Part shown: positions 11,001-22,733 of the stretch, one piece after another
Numbering within the stretch: position 1 is the stretch's first letter
How the letters are laid out: every line of letters starts with the position of its first letter
NCBI GenBank assembly: GCA_033964015.1
Contig: CM066917.1
Coordinates: 31,695,951 to 31,759,950 of the forward strand
Source of the DNA: Scolanthus callimorphus
Lineage: Eukaryota > Cnidaria > Anthozoa > Actiniaria > Edwardsiidae
Reading direction: 5' to 3'
Length of the DNA: 64,000 bases
Notes under the pieces: model-generated
Told to the model about the DNA's origin: nothing
Databases searched by the model: none
What the model saw: the letters and a program-made list of their open reading frames with translations, nothing else
Position numbers and translations under genes: made by a program

Positions 11001-14000
11001 TGTCTAAAACATTATACCGAAAACGTAACCAGCCATGCCTTATACAGTGTATGTGTATTTTGGCAAGATGTGGTACTAATTGACTTTGTTTCCATGACTT
11101 CTATATTATGTAACCGCACTGTTCATTTTATTCCCACCTTTTAAAAAGTCTCTCCAGTACCGGGTCACCATTCTTGTGATCCAGCCATTGCTGCTCGCTA
11201 AACCTCGGGCGATGTTTGGGATGGTCACGTGTTAATTCGTATAGAAAGCTGTCAATCAGTAAGGTGTTCAGGTCCAAAAATTCCTCACGCGTTATTACAT
11301 CTAAAAGAAAAAAGAATTTCAAGTCAAACGGAAATACCATAGGATGCCAAGACAATATCACTGTGTTAGACTTTGTTACTGCGATAACACGGCACTCAAG
11401 GGAAAAAACGGGGGGGGGGGACCGAAGACAACTTGGAGAAGGGCAATTGAGAAAGAAAGAACGACAGCAGGCAGGAAGTCTTTGGACGAAGAAAGGGCAG
11501 TGGACAAAGATCGAGTTAAATGGCGGAGGAGTATCAAGGAATTATGCACAACAGAACGCGAAGAGGGTAGGCGAGCTGAGGAAATATCCTTTGAGTTTGG
11601 TTGCAAGTTGTCAATTTCTATATCTCTGAGTGTCAATCATGTGCGTTCTCGAATTAAAAACAAGACGTAAATTTCGACCAATCAGCGAGTAGAATGGACG
11701 ATTCCAGCTATAAGCGCGTGCGCTCTTCTTTATCAGAAATGTCCCACAACTACCAGAATGCAGAGCGCGCTTTAACAGTTTGTTCAACAAATACCGACAT
11801 GGAGCGCGCGCGTGCGTTATAGCTGGACTCGTCCATTTCACTTCTACTTTTGGTGATGAAATGACGATGGTGCTAGCGGTGGTCGTGGTGATGAAAAAAA
11901 GAAAGAAGAAGAAGAAATAGATGCAGTTATCGTAAATCTTACCATCATCTAGTTCTGTCATATTAAGCTTTTTGAAACTGAAAATAAAATAAAAATTAAG
12001 AATGAATTATATAAATGTTCTTCTATTGTTGAGTCCAGCTGGCCCAACTTACATTTGTCGGACTTCCTTTTCATCCAGATACATGTATCGCTGTATTTGT
12101 GCAAACTTCTGGATCTGTTGAAGAACGTTTACTTGTTAATCATTGGACAAGTGTCATTGGGTCATTCATTGTATATAGAATGTAGAATGATTGTTTTTAA
12201 AATTCAAGACCAAATTTTAGAATAATTGTGAGACTGGTTAACCCTTCTCTAACCATGATGAAAGAGCGCGCGTAGCTTTACACCCTGGTAACACAGGTAC
12301 ATCGTTTTTCGGATGAGACAATAAACCGAGGTCCTGCTCGCTTTTCTACTCTACTCAGTATCATTCGCCTTTGTCACACAAGCGCCATCTTGAATTTTTC
12401 AGCTGATTTATTCAGCATGGAAACGAGGTCAAGCAGGGCGCGGGTTTTGCTCATGTTGAAAAGCGAAGCCTGATGCTGGGATTATGGTACAAAAATTGAC
12501 CAAGCTAACAAAAAGTACTCTTATTTGTTTGTTTAGAACCAAAAAAGTTGATTGGCTCATTGCTTTTTTCTGCTTTGCCGGGACGTCATTCTGGAAACAA
12601 AATGGCGGCGCGTGACAAAGGCGAATGGGGACGTTAAAGAACCACTGGGGCTCCCTATCGTGTATGCCCCTACCTAGGACTTTTCTCGCTCGCTTCCCGC
12701 CAGTTTTTACCGACCTAAATTTAGGTCGGGGGTGTCTGATAAACATCCAATCCGAGTGAGAGAAAGTTTGACGTCACATTTTACGCCATCGCCTTTATTC
12801 GCGCGATTTGAAACGGAAATATTTTTCACACAGACATCCTCTGTTGGGCGAAAACATGTCTTAGGTATCAAACGCTGCGCTTCAAAGTCTTTCCACTTGT
12901 AGATCTATTCTTATAAATTTTCGTAAGCATTTCTTTATATAAATTTTCCAAAACTAGCATTATAACACGACGAAATCATGCAACAAAAGTCTTGATTCTT
13001 TGGCAAATGTTCAGTTGTTGACAAAATTCACGGCGCGCACTGCTGACGAAGATCACGCCACTGAGCGCGCGCTGTTTTGCATTCGTTTTTCGCGGCAAAA
13101 ATATGCAAATTAAAATCAAAAGCGTGCGAGCGAAACAAGTCGTACTAGCCCCTACCCATTTCGACTCACCTCTGGTATCGTAATTTTGCCGTCCAGATCA
13201 TGGTCCCAGTTGGAGTAAAGTCCTCGGCCATCCATGGCTTTTCCTTTTACTAACACAAAACAAAGATGTTTTATTCGTTATTAACCCCATGATAAAAGAT
13301 ATCTTAGAAACGTGGGCATAAAACAGGCCTGCCTGTAAATATGGAAATACAATTTTTGCTTGAAAATGTTTGGTCTGTTGGAAAAAGCGCGACAGAAGCG
13401 TTAGCGAATTTATGGCGAATCGGAATCTGGAGCACACGCAACAAGCTTTCGTTTTTTAGTGCAAACAAGAGACAACTCCCTTATATTAAACAGCAATTCT
13501 CATACCCCCTCCCCCTTCTCGTACAGTTTGGGTATACTCATCTTCCACTCTTCTTAGTGTTTCATTTGAATAAATAGGGACATAAATAATAATACCCAAT
13601 TTTTATAGCGCTTTTCTCTTACAGATCCAAAGCGCTTTACAATAGTTTTATATATACAAAGAACATGTATAGTATCTAAATAGTTAAAAGATGAAATATA
13701 TAAGAATATACAATTTTCTGGGCCCTTTAGATAATTGTCGTGATCCAAAAGCACCCTTGAGAACGTCGCTCTCCTTCTGGTTTCACTAAAAAAGTAAAAA
13801 TATAAATACACCCTCTTTAGAGGAGAAGGTGCAGCCTGATCTTTTAGCATTCCCTTTTCTGGGTCGGGATCAGTTTTTTTTTTTTTGCAAAGAAAAGGAT
13901 CCTAAAGGAAGCCAAGTATATAGAACAATAAAGACAAATTTCTTGTGAGGCTATAATGATATACCTGTTGACTCGAAGGTCCACTCATGAATCTCGGTGA

Positions 14001-15642
14001 GTCCACCCTTGGCTGTGCTGCTGTACAACCCGTGCCCCTTGGCGGACTCTATGATATAGTCGCATTCCTCATCGGATAGGAAGTTCGGGATTTCTATAAT
14101 CAAAGTTAGAAAACTGAAACTATAATATGAAATATATTTGGATTTGGCCATATAGAGGTCTGTACCACATACCAAACAACAACGGCCTCATTGCTCGAGT
14201 AATCAGAGTGCGTGTGCCATCTTGCCCGAGGTCCACCTGTTGTCTATGTCCAACCTGCAAAAAATGGCTTTCACCGTATAGTTACTATGATAATAAAATG
14301 GCGAATTTTTTTGACTTCGTCTGCAGTGAAATCTCGTTCGCTCGGTCACACGAGTTTTAAGCAACAAAACTAAGTTTTGTTCTAGTTCTAAAGAGAAAAA
14401 CCTTATTTCAACTAAGGCAGAGAAAGCTACAGCAACACAAAAAGGGAAATTAGTTCTTAACGGCACTGGGAACCAGAAAGATTGAGGGAGCATTTCACAA
14501 ATAAACACTTTCGACTTTACCAAGTGAGTTGTTCAATTTGTAATATTTTGCCGCTATGTCAATTCTAATCCATACAATAAAAAGAACATTACACGGAGGC
14601 TTGAAGATATGGATTTCATTTTCTCGTGTCAAAAACATATGTTACTCACTCGCTGCGCTCGTTCGTAAATATTGTTCTTGCCACTCGAAAATAAAATCCA
14701 TATCTTCGCGCCACCGTGTAATATCCTCTATATATGAAGCTACCGCAATGGTGGAAAAAATCTGTTGAGAACGCGCCTTTAAGATCCTTTCGGGATAAGT
14801 CGCTAACCATAATGCGTCTTTACCTTCAACCCTTCCATAGTATATTTTAGCAGTCCCAGACAACATCAAAGAGAGGGAGGGGAGTGAGAGGATGAATTGT
14901 GAAGATGACGACAAATGTCTCAAGTGTTTCGTCCGGTTAGATAAATAATTATTGTTTGTTATGCACTCGACAGCACCCTAATGACGTTACCTCCATAAGA
15001 ACTTTTTTTAGAACAATTTGACAAGTAAATATTGTTTATTTTCAAATGCACAGTTCTGTCTATAATCAGACTCGCCCATGTTCTTATATCTGTGGAACAA
15101 TATTGACAAAAAATAATTGTTTATTTTCATATGGAGTCTGTCTAAATCATAATCAAACTTAGGAAACCAACCCTCTCCAACCTCGGGGTGCGGATCTCTA
15201 GCGTGAGCATAAAGCAACAAGTTCCCCGAATCTAAATTTGTCAATTTATCTAGCCAGGGTTGCCCATCCAGGCCTCTCGAAGGGCTGTAGTGCCATGTGA
15301 AAGTTTGACATCCTATCCACCCGTCAATATTATTCTACCTGATCCCTTGTGTAGAGCACTGTGCGACTCAGAAGCCTACTCACTCTCAGTTTTCGCGTTA
15401 AATGATCTATACTTGATTACCTTGACGCCGTCCAGCCGACTCAGACCCTGCACGCGGCCAATCATTAGCGGGCCCTCCGTCGCATCGCAAGCGCCATTAT
15501 CACACACGTGTTTAGGGGGCTTGGAAAAGTGTGATGTTGGATCCTCATACATATGAGAATAGCATGTCTGAACACAACCCCACAAAACTATCATCAAAAT
15601 TACCAAGCTACCGCCCATCTTTGACAGACGAAGCGCTCTCAC
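8077..15642 (-). CDS. P4HTM: P4HTM-like prolyl 4-hydroxylase A (11 exons, intact)
   Basis: Fe(II)/2-oxoglutarate dioxygenase of the transmembrane prolyl 4-hydroxylase family, expected in the ER or secretory lumen. Exons in transcript order: 15421-15642, 14173-14254, 13965-14093, 13170-13243, 12053-12114, 11943-11977, 11138-11300, 10718-10775, 9752-9891, 9357-9447, 8077-8391. These join in frame to 456 residues. Exon 1 encodes a hydrophobic signal sequence (VILMIVLWGCV). IPNFLSDEEC opens the P4H region (exon 3). A canonical EF-hand loop DHDLDGKITIPE spans residues 158-169, and a weaker second EF-hand (LDDGDVITREEF) follows. Iron ligands are H288-x-D290 and H409; K419 is the 2-oxoglutarate lysine. 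A CCHQ...CKLCR cysteine cluster follows the H-x-D. No C-terminal KDEL-type signal is seen. First copy in a three-gene tandem array. Substrate unknown. Confidence 0.93.
8321..8887. repeat. 282-bp direct tandem duplication including part of P4HTM-A exon 11
   Basis: 8321-8602 and 8603-8887 are nearly identical, differing by a few bases. The unit contains the first 71 nt of the last exon, its splice acceptor and about 210 bp of intron. The upstream copy (8603-8673 plus acceptor) would read into a stop after splicing, so it is probably a decoy exon. Confidence 0.95.
10114..10261. repeat. Near-perfect palindrome, P4HTM-A intron 8
   Basis: GATTTCCAGAATAAACAATG on the left pairs with CATTGTTTATTCTGGAAATC-like sequence on the right (one or two mismatches). 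Inner arms GTGGAATCAGGC / GCCTGATTCCAC flank a loop of about 15 nt. MITE-like hairpin. GAT/GTT-rich simple sequence lies on both sides (9960-10100, 10510-10640). Confidence 0.85.
11693..11837. mobile_element. MITE family M1, copy 3
   Basis: ATGGACGATTCCAGCTATAA at the left and AGCTGGACTCGTCCAT at the right, around a GCGC-rich core. A short, complete copy in P4HTM-A intron 7 (between exons 6 and 7). Confidence 0.8.
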
Positions 15643-16237
15643 AGCTAGAACATCGCAAGGGTTTATTTTAAGAGACTTTCAAGAGTTAATATCAAATATT
15701 TATAATCAGTGGGGTTATATGAAAGCAAACTACCGTGATTTATTCACCCGTAGACTGGTCCCTATATTGTGGGATTTTTGTGTCGCTAGCAGGTGCTGTA
15801 AGTAATTAGATTAATGACAAGATGAATGAAGGATTAAAAGACATGAAAATTCCCGTAACATTTTAGTTTTCATATATTGTGTCATAATTTTAGAATACAA
15901 ACAGAACAGATAGTGGTTGGTTTAACTATCTATCACGAGAAATTGATCTAAGTTTCCTGAGCTCGCTCGTGGGCAACAGCTCATACCTGACTTTCTAATC
16001 TCATCATATGTCCCGGAGCCGCTACCATCTGCTGGGCTCAAGAGAATGGTCTATATTGTTCTATGTCGTTTTATCACGACACGTAGACTGCTTCCGATCG
16101 TCCGTAAGAGAAAAGTCGTCTTCGCTACACGTGCTTTCATTGACTTACGCGCCTTGTTTGAGTGCCGAGTCGAGCCCAACGTGGTGCGCAAGACTCGTAG
16201 GTGAATAAAAGCGCACGTAATTCCTGCGCTTAAGCCT
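15643..16237. other. Upstream region of P4HTM-A
   Basis: 595 bp 5' of the P4HTM-A start codon; promoter and 5' UTR should lie here. No conserved ORF, and no TATA box that I can defend. Confidence 0.4.
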
Positions 16238-16812
16238 AGTTTCCATATAGTCTTATCTGTCGTATCAGTCGACCGTGAAACAAAAGAATAATTCCAATTC
16301 CATTGTTTCACGGTCGACTGATGAAACAGACAAGACTATATGGAAACCATGTATATATATGTTCAGGCAAGCCTGTGGCCGCGTAGCACTAAGTTCAACA
16401 GAGTGGAGATAAGGAATTAACCCTGTGTGAAAGCTAACGTGCTAATGAAATGGTCCCATGTGTGCTTATGAGCGTTAGCCCTAGTAAGCGGAGAAAGAGA
16501 AAAAATCTCTGACCCCGAGAGGGATTCGAACCCACGACCTCCGGAATTGTACATCCGATGCTCTACCAGCTGAGCTATCAGGCCAGACTGGGAGCAGGTC
16601 GGGGAATATTAGATGTTATGGTCGCGGTAATGAAGTGAATATATGTATATGTTCAGGCAAGCCTGTGGCCGCGTAGCACTAAGTTCAACAGAGTGGAGAT
16701 AAGGAATTAACGCCCATAAGCACACATGGGACCATTTCATTAGCACGTTAGCTTTCACACAAGTTAATTCCTTATCTCCACTCTATATGGAAACCAGGCC
16801 TTAAGCCTAGTT
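16238..16812. mobile_element. Nested mosaic of inverted repeats around a tRNA-like SINE
   Basis: The outer unit begins with a palindrome: TTTCCATATAGTCTTATCTG pairs with its inverse ending at about 16348. Two direct copies of GTTCAGGCAAGCCTGTGGCC... lie at about 16358-16420 and 16647-16710. A block GTGTGAAAGCTAACGTGCTA near 16426 recurs inverted near 16735-16760. CTATATGGAAACCAGG and TTAAGCCTAGTTT at the right repeat the left boundary. The structure looks like successive insertions into one element. Confidence 0.65.
16509..16584 (-). pseudogene. tRNA-like sequence (SINE head or tRNA pseudogene)
   Basis: On the minus strand it reads GGCCTGATAGCTCAGCTGGT (A box), an anticodon arm TCGGA/TCCGG with an 8-nt loop, and a T-arm GTGGGTTCGAATCCC (B box). 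The pol III promoter boxes are perfect. The acceptor stem has a G-G mismatch and wobble pairs, the anticodon loop is one base too long, and the T stem has a mismatch. I do not call it a functional tRNA. Confidence 0.6.
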
Positions 16813-17404
16813 TAAAAAAAAGCAGGACCGTACGATGCTTACGTCCACGCCAGAGATTTCTGCCCTGACAGCCGCTATCCTGAAGGAATTCGTTAATTAC
16901 TCAGTAGCGACTCAGGGACCCAAACGGTGAGGGAACACCGGCCACCAGACCATGTAATGGACGCCCAACCTCATTCCTATCCATATCTGTCACGCAGACC
17001 TATATATAGGTCTGATTACTTGTTTTGGCATCCATGTGGGGCCTTTTATGCCCATCTTGTGATTCATGGCTGTACATTTCAACTTCCAAAAGTTATTCAG
17101 TTCTTTCTTTGCACTGTTTTGTGGAAATGTGATGATATGTATTGAGAAATTTCAAGGGAAACGTGCATTTTTTTCACGTCTCATTTGCGCATGCGCATAT
17201 TTTACTACCAAGTATTCTCAGCTTCTTAAAACATCTGGCGGAACATTTTATTCTTATTATCTGATCCAGCTCCCCCTGGGGCGTAGCCATACCAACGGGG
17301 AAGGGGTGGGTGGGGAAGATGGGGCTTGCTATAAGGGCGCTACCGGGCTTTTTTGCTGATAGGTTGGTTTTGCAGCAAACTTATTTTTCTTTTTAAGCTA
17401 TTCC

Positions 17405-17780
17405 GACGACCAGTTAGCGCAGTGGTAGAGCGCCGGGCTTATGAGCGGGAGGTTGGGTCTTTTCTAAATAATTGAGGAGAAGGTGCTGCCTTTGCTCAAT
17501 ATCTGCAAATGGTTATACCTTCGCGTCTTCTCGGATAAGGACGTTAAACCGTAGGTCCCGTCTCTCACATACACTACACTAACCGGAACCAGAGGGACGT
17601 TAAAGAACCACTAGGACCGTCGGAAGTTGCCCACCTCTGTGTTACAGAACTCGCCATACTAACACACACTCATTATTATAAAACTGGTTTCTATAGAATG
17701 AGTTATCCAAACATGTAAAAGCCAAAATGTAAAAGCTTTGAGGATAAGCGCTATATAAGCACCTACTTTAGTTTTTTTAA
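17405..17780 (+). mobile_element. SINE, second copy, B box deleted
   Basis: Same family as 5591-5817: AGTTAGCGCAGTGGTAGAGC, then TCGGATAAGGACGTTAAACC, with a fuller 3' body ending near GGATAAGCGCTATATAAGCA. About 36 bp around the B box are missing: GGGAGGTTGGG joins straight to TCTTTTCTAAAT. This removes half of the internal promoter. Confidence 0.75.
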
Positions 17781-18419
17781 TCTATTCAACATTACCAGAA
17801 ATCATTTATTTTACCTTCCATTTAGAAGTTTTGTAACGTATTTATTTATTTTTTATCAAAGATTGAGCAAGAAGACATAGCCGGAAATTATTTGGTTTTA
17901 TTGTGTAGGATTCCTCAATGGAGTTTTTTAAAAAGATTTTTAAAATGTGAACACGTAGTCCCTTGTTTTATGTCGCCCGTCAATGTCGTGGTTTTACAAA
18001 GCTCTAACAACATCGGGTTGTGAGCTTAGGGTTACAAATTTGCTAGATTTGCTCTTGTCCCGTTTCATCATAATACCGTGCTATAATATCTTAAAGGAGG
18101 TTCTCTTGAAAAAAAAAGAAGACAAATACTTTATGGGAGCTGCTCTGGAAGAATTCTAGAAGTTTTTCTTGCACACTTTCTGTGCTCATTATCTACACGC
18201 TGTCGGGCCGATTACATTTTGATTTGCCTGAAGAAAAATCGGGCCCGACATGAAAAAGTCTGTTGGAAACTACAAGAAATCGGTCCGAATGGCAGCGTGC
18301 CTCTTGTAGGTCACAGCCTACGTTTTCGCCACAAGCGCCTGGAAACTAGCTATTGAAACACACAGGTATCCTGCCTAAAGCCACACGGCAACGTCTTTCT
18401 TTAAATATGGCTTTACACG
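17781..18419. other. Intergenic between SINE and P4HTM-B
   Basis: AT-rich and non-coding. Contains a short inverted pair TGTCGGGCCGATT / AATCGGGCCCGACA near 18197-18252. Would include the P4HTM-B 3' UTR. Confidence 0.4.
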
Positions 18420-21400
18420 TCACATAACTAAACTAAGGTGATGTTTCAGCTCTTTTCGAACCTCTCCTAGGTTTTGTCTTTGTCGCCTGAGCTTTGCCTC
18501 TCGATTTGGCATCTGATTTCTCTTTCCCGCGCGCGCTAGGTGACTTCCTGGTGCTAGGTGACTTCCTGGTCTTCTTGGCCTCTTTCTCTTGGCAATTTCT
18601 GGAAACTGCTCAGGGTCCAAGTAATCGCTGACTTCATTGCTCGAATCCGGTTCGGGTGCAGGAATCCAGTTATTGGCTATAAACTTCTTGCCCTTTCTGA
18701 CGTCACATCCTCCATGTAACGAACGGTCGTCACGCACTCCCATCCAGCCTGTTTTCTCGTCACGCAAGAAGTTGTACCACATAATTGCTTTGCCTTTCTT
18801 TGGTTTGATAACAACTTTGGCAGAGTGACAGTATTTGTTCATATTGTAACGATCGCCGTCTTTTCTCTCGCGAAAGAGCTAGAAAGCGAACAAACCATGA
18901 CTGTATTGTATATTGGTTTAAAGTTAATCACGTGGGAAAAGTGGTCAAGTTCAAGTGTAACGTTTGAGGGCACCAGGTTATGTGATCACTAATTTGTGGT
19001 CTTGGCGTAAACAAATTAACCTACAAGAGAAGCCTCCTCTGTTTTGATGGTTGATAGGAGGCTCTGGCGGCAGACGATCAGTGGGACGGGGGATTCTGAT
19101 TGGTTAACATGTTCGTTCGCCATTTTGAAATCTGAATCACGGATGAGAGAATGACGGGTTTGTCTGCAAGGGCGGATCTAGGGGGTGCGGGGGGGGCTAA
19201 TTAGGGTGGCTAGCACCCCCCTTGTTCTCATATTTCTTGTAAAAACCTTAAGATTAGCCACACCCGTTGGTCTGAACTATGTAGTATATCCTTTGTACTA
19301 GCCACCCCCCCCCCCCCCCCCCCCCCCCCCTTCTTAAGGGTCTGCATCCGCCACTGGTCTGATACTTGAGCGCCGTACAGTTAAAGGCCCATCACCAACC
19401 GGGAGCCTTTGCCCCCGTTTTCTTTTGTCTTCAAACTGATCCATTGTTCTTCGGGTGCTCTGATTGGCCAAGAGTCCGCAAAGGCTCTCGGTTGGCGATG
19501 GGCCTTTAAAGCATAACCGAGAGACGATGGGAAGGGAAAAAGCAGAACGGAGTACTGTGGTGGTACATGATCAAGTACCGAGGTGCCAAGTGATTATATC
19601 TAAGTTCTAAGTGATCAAATACCGAGGTAAAGTCAAAAGGTAGCGGGGCAAAGTTCTCCACTACCGTGGTTATTAGGTGTCAAGTACCGAGGTAAAGTGG
19701 TCGAGAGATGGGGCCTAAGTCAACAAGTACAACACCCCTACAACACGAGATTGATTTTAAACAAAAGGAGAACAAACTCACGCTTTCATTGAAGTTTGGT
19801 TCATCAGCGACAGGAAAGGCTGTCTCTCCCCCTTCCTCCACGTCATTAAGGTAATAGAGCACAGTGATGTATCTGACGAAAAACGATCAATAGAGAGTAG
19901 GTAAAGTCTGAAGTTGTCGACCAAATAGCTGTAACACCATGACCTTTTGTCATTCTCGAACCCAGAGCTCCCCAGCTCGTCTGCTCGCTGGGGAGGCTCT
20001 GGGGACATCCATTTGAGAGCCGTCGCTGATTGGTTGATTTTGAGCGTTGGAGCATGCGCTGAAAGGTCTTTCTCTCAGCGGCTCTGTATTAAATATCGCG
20101 CATGCGTCAGTGGCTGTCACCAGAGCCTCCTGGGTTCGAGAATGGACCCTTTCTAAAACTGGCGAATTTCTAGACACATTTTTTATCCTGAAAAGGTTCC
20201 CTCTCCGGACCGAGCATTCTCTATAGGGAGTGCTCCTCCCACTCCCCTTTGTTTGGGATGCGGTTTTATTGGGACTACCTACCTACAAAGTCGACAGAAC
20301 GGTGACGTATCAAGGTTGAAGTGACAACAGGCGCTGTTAGGAAAGTCAGATCTGCGTGTACTGTCATAGTGACCGTTATAATGGCCTCGCTTGCCATATC
20401 CCACAACCTACAAGATGATGAAAAAAGCAAACGCGGAAGACGAGTAGTTATGATCTGGTTATTTAGTCGGTAAAGCGCCACTACGTGCGGAAGATTCGGT
20501 GCGCAAACACAGCCATTGCATATTTCTCAATTCTCCATGTATGATTTCAAACATCCCCCAAAGTTCCCGTTCAAAAGAGTCGTTTTCTAAAATCTCCTAC
20601 ATGGAAGTTTCTACTTATTATTTTGGAATTACGTTTATTTTTCTTTATGTCCCACGCTATATTGCCGCCGGAAATATTCCTCAAAACCAGCAGATTTTGT
20701 AGAAAAACGCTGCCCGTGTAGGTCGTCATCTTTGTTTTCGCCTCCACGGGCCAAACTGTCCAATTTTAGCGCGCGCGATTTAATTAAAAAATAATTGGAC
20801 ACTCCAGCGAAAATCAAGATAATACACAAAGGCGGATCTAGGGGGGGGGGGGGGGGGGGGGGGGGTGATTAGGGTGGCTAGCCACCCCCCTTGTTATCAT
20901 ATTTCTTGTAAAAACCTTAAGATTAGCCACCCCTTGGTCTTAACTCTGTAATATATCCTTTTGTTGTACTAGCCACCCCCCTTCGTAAGGGTCTGCATCC
21001 GCCACATTACGCTCTGTACGCTACCTGTAGTGGTTCAGAACTGTAGATGATATCCTTTGGCAGTTTAGTAAGCTTCCATATTCTGAAAAAACGAAAATGA
21101 AACCTCAAACTCATCAGTTGATAGACTAATTGCCTGAGGTGGGTTCCAAGGTAGAGCGCCGGCTTGACGTGCACTCCCGTCAAGTACGCTACCTGTAGTG
21201 GTGCACTAGGTCGTGTAGTCGAATCTCGGCCGGACCGACACACTCTCAACGGCTCTTTGAGTACTGGCTTGACGTGCACTAGTCGTGTGGTCGAATCTCG
21301 GCCGGACCGACACACAATCTCAACAGGTACCACCTTTGTTTTATATACTGTTTTATGATATTATTAGAAGTTGGCAAGAGGGGAATTTTAAGTAACCAAA

Positions 21401-22672
21401 TTTTCTATTCATCCCGAAGTAATAAACCCAAGTGCAACGAAGCTGGACTAAAATACACGGCCACGCGAGTAAGCTCAGCGACTTGTTTTTTCTCCAGAGA
21501 GACCTTAAATCCAAGATCTGAAAATTACTATTTACATTTCTGATTGCGAGAAGACATTTGGCTTGAAATAGTTTTGAAAACACTAACAGCGATGGATCTG
21601 GATCCAAAATGGATGCAATGTCCCAATAAAATCGACGACAAACAGAGAGAAAGGACAAAACAGACTAGATTTGTGCCGACGTTTCGGCACGCGAGAAGAG
21701 TATCGTTGATTCAGGCATACTACATATGCCGTTCTATGGGCCATTCCCGAATGTAAATGCGCAAACGGTATCTTTACCTTTCCTTCAGCTTTTGCATGGT
21801 CTTATCGGCTCGTCTCCCCTGGAACAGCCAGATCTGGTCGCTAAACCTGTCCCGGTGATGTGGGTGGTGTTCTTTGAGGTTATTCATGTATACATCTATG
21901 GCTTGAGTGGGGAAATCTTGCCATTCCTCGTAGGAAATCATATCTAAAAAGCATCAAATCTTTAGATATAATATATTATTAAACTTTGTTCCTTTGCACT
22001 TTTTATATCCATTGCCCTATATTTTCATGTTAGAACGATTTTTTGCACTCTGAAAAAGGAGCGACGAAGGAGACGAAGCTCGGGGAGTCTGAATCCGCTT
22101 GACATTATCACAGACCAACATAGTCCGCTTCAAGTCCTTTTTGTGGCGTATGTCTCTAAATAGCCCCCTTAATTACAAGAGAACAAAGTCTTTGAGGTAC
22201 ACGCGCTTTAATATTCACCTGTGCTGGAGTGCGCGCTACACCTATGAGATGAAGCAGGAATCGATTTCCAAGTCTCGACGCAAAAAAGAGCAATTTGCAT
22301 TTATTATTCGCTAAGGCCTAGAATGGGTTGCATTTTAATCAAATCTGTGTGTGTCGTACTTTCCTTTTTCAAAGGATGCCGCTATATTAGACTCTATAAA
22401 AGAAAACTTCCTATTGTTTTGGATTGGAATGGCGCGACTCTGACGATTAGGCATAGCCCTTACGTGCACACCTCAGTCCATCGTTTGAGTGGCTCTTTTG
22501 TCTTAGGCCTTAGGAATAATAGAAGGTGGAAAATAAACTCCATCGGTATTTGAAGAATGAATACTTTTATTCCTCTAGTCTCTCCCTGTACCTATTCCTA
22601 TCCCCTTCGTTACCGCTTGAAATAAGCTAGTTTTGTCTTCAATGCATGCTTATAGTGTTCCATGTGCTATTC

Positions 22673-22733
<61 letters not shown>

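Noticed and set aside
15008..15244. Extra P4HTM-A exon (ORF containing NLLLYAHARDPHPEVG)
   Set aside because: Exon 1 and exon 2 already join in the same phase as in paralogues B and C, and nothing similar occurs there.
16509..16584. Functional tRNA gene (Tyr or Val)
   Set aside because: Stem mismatches and an 8-nt anticodon loop; lies within a repeat mosaic.
18197..18252. Inverted repeat TGTCGGGCCGATT / AATCGGGCCCGACA as a bacterial-type terminator
   Set aside because: Eukaryotic context; more likely the ends of a small repeat.
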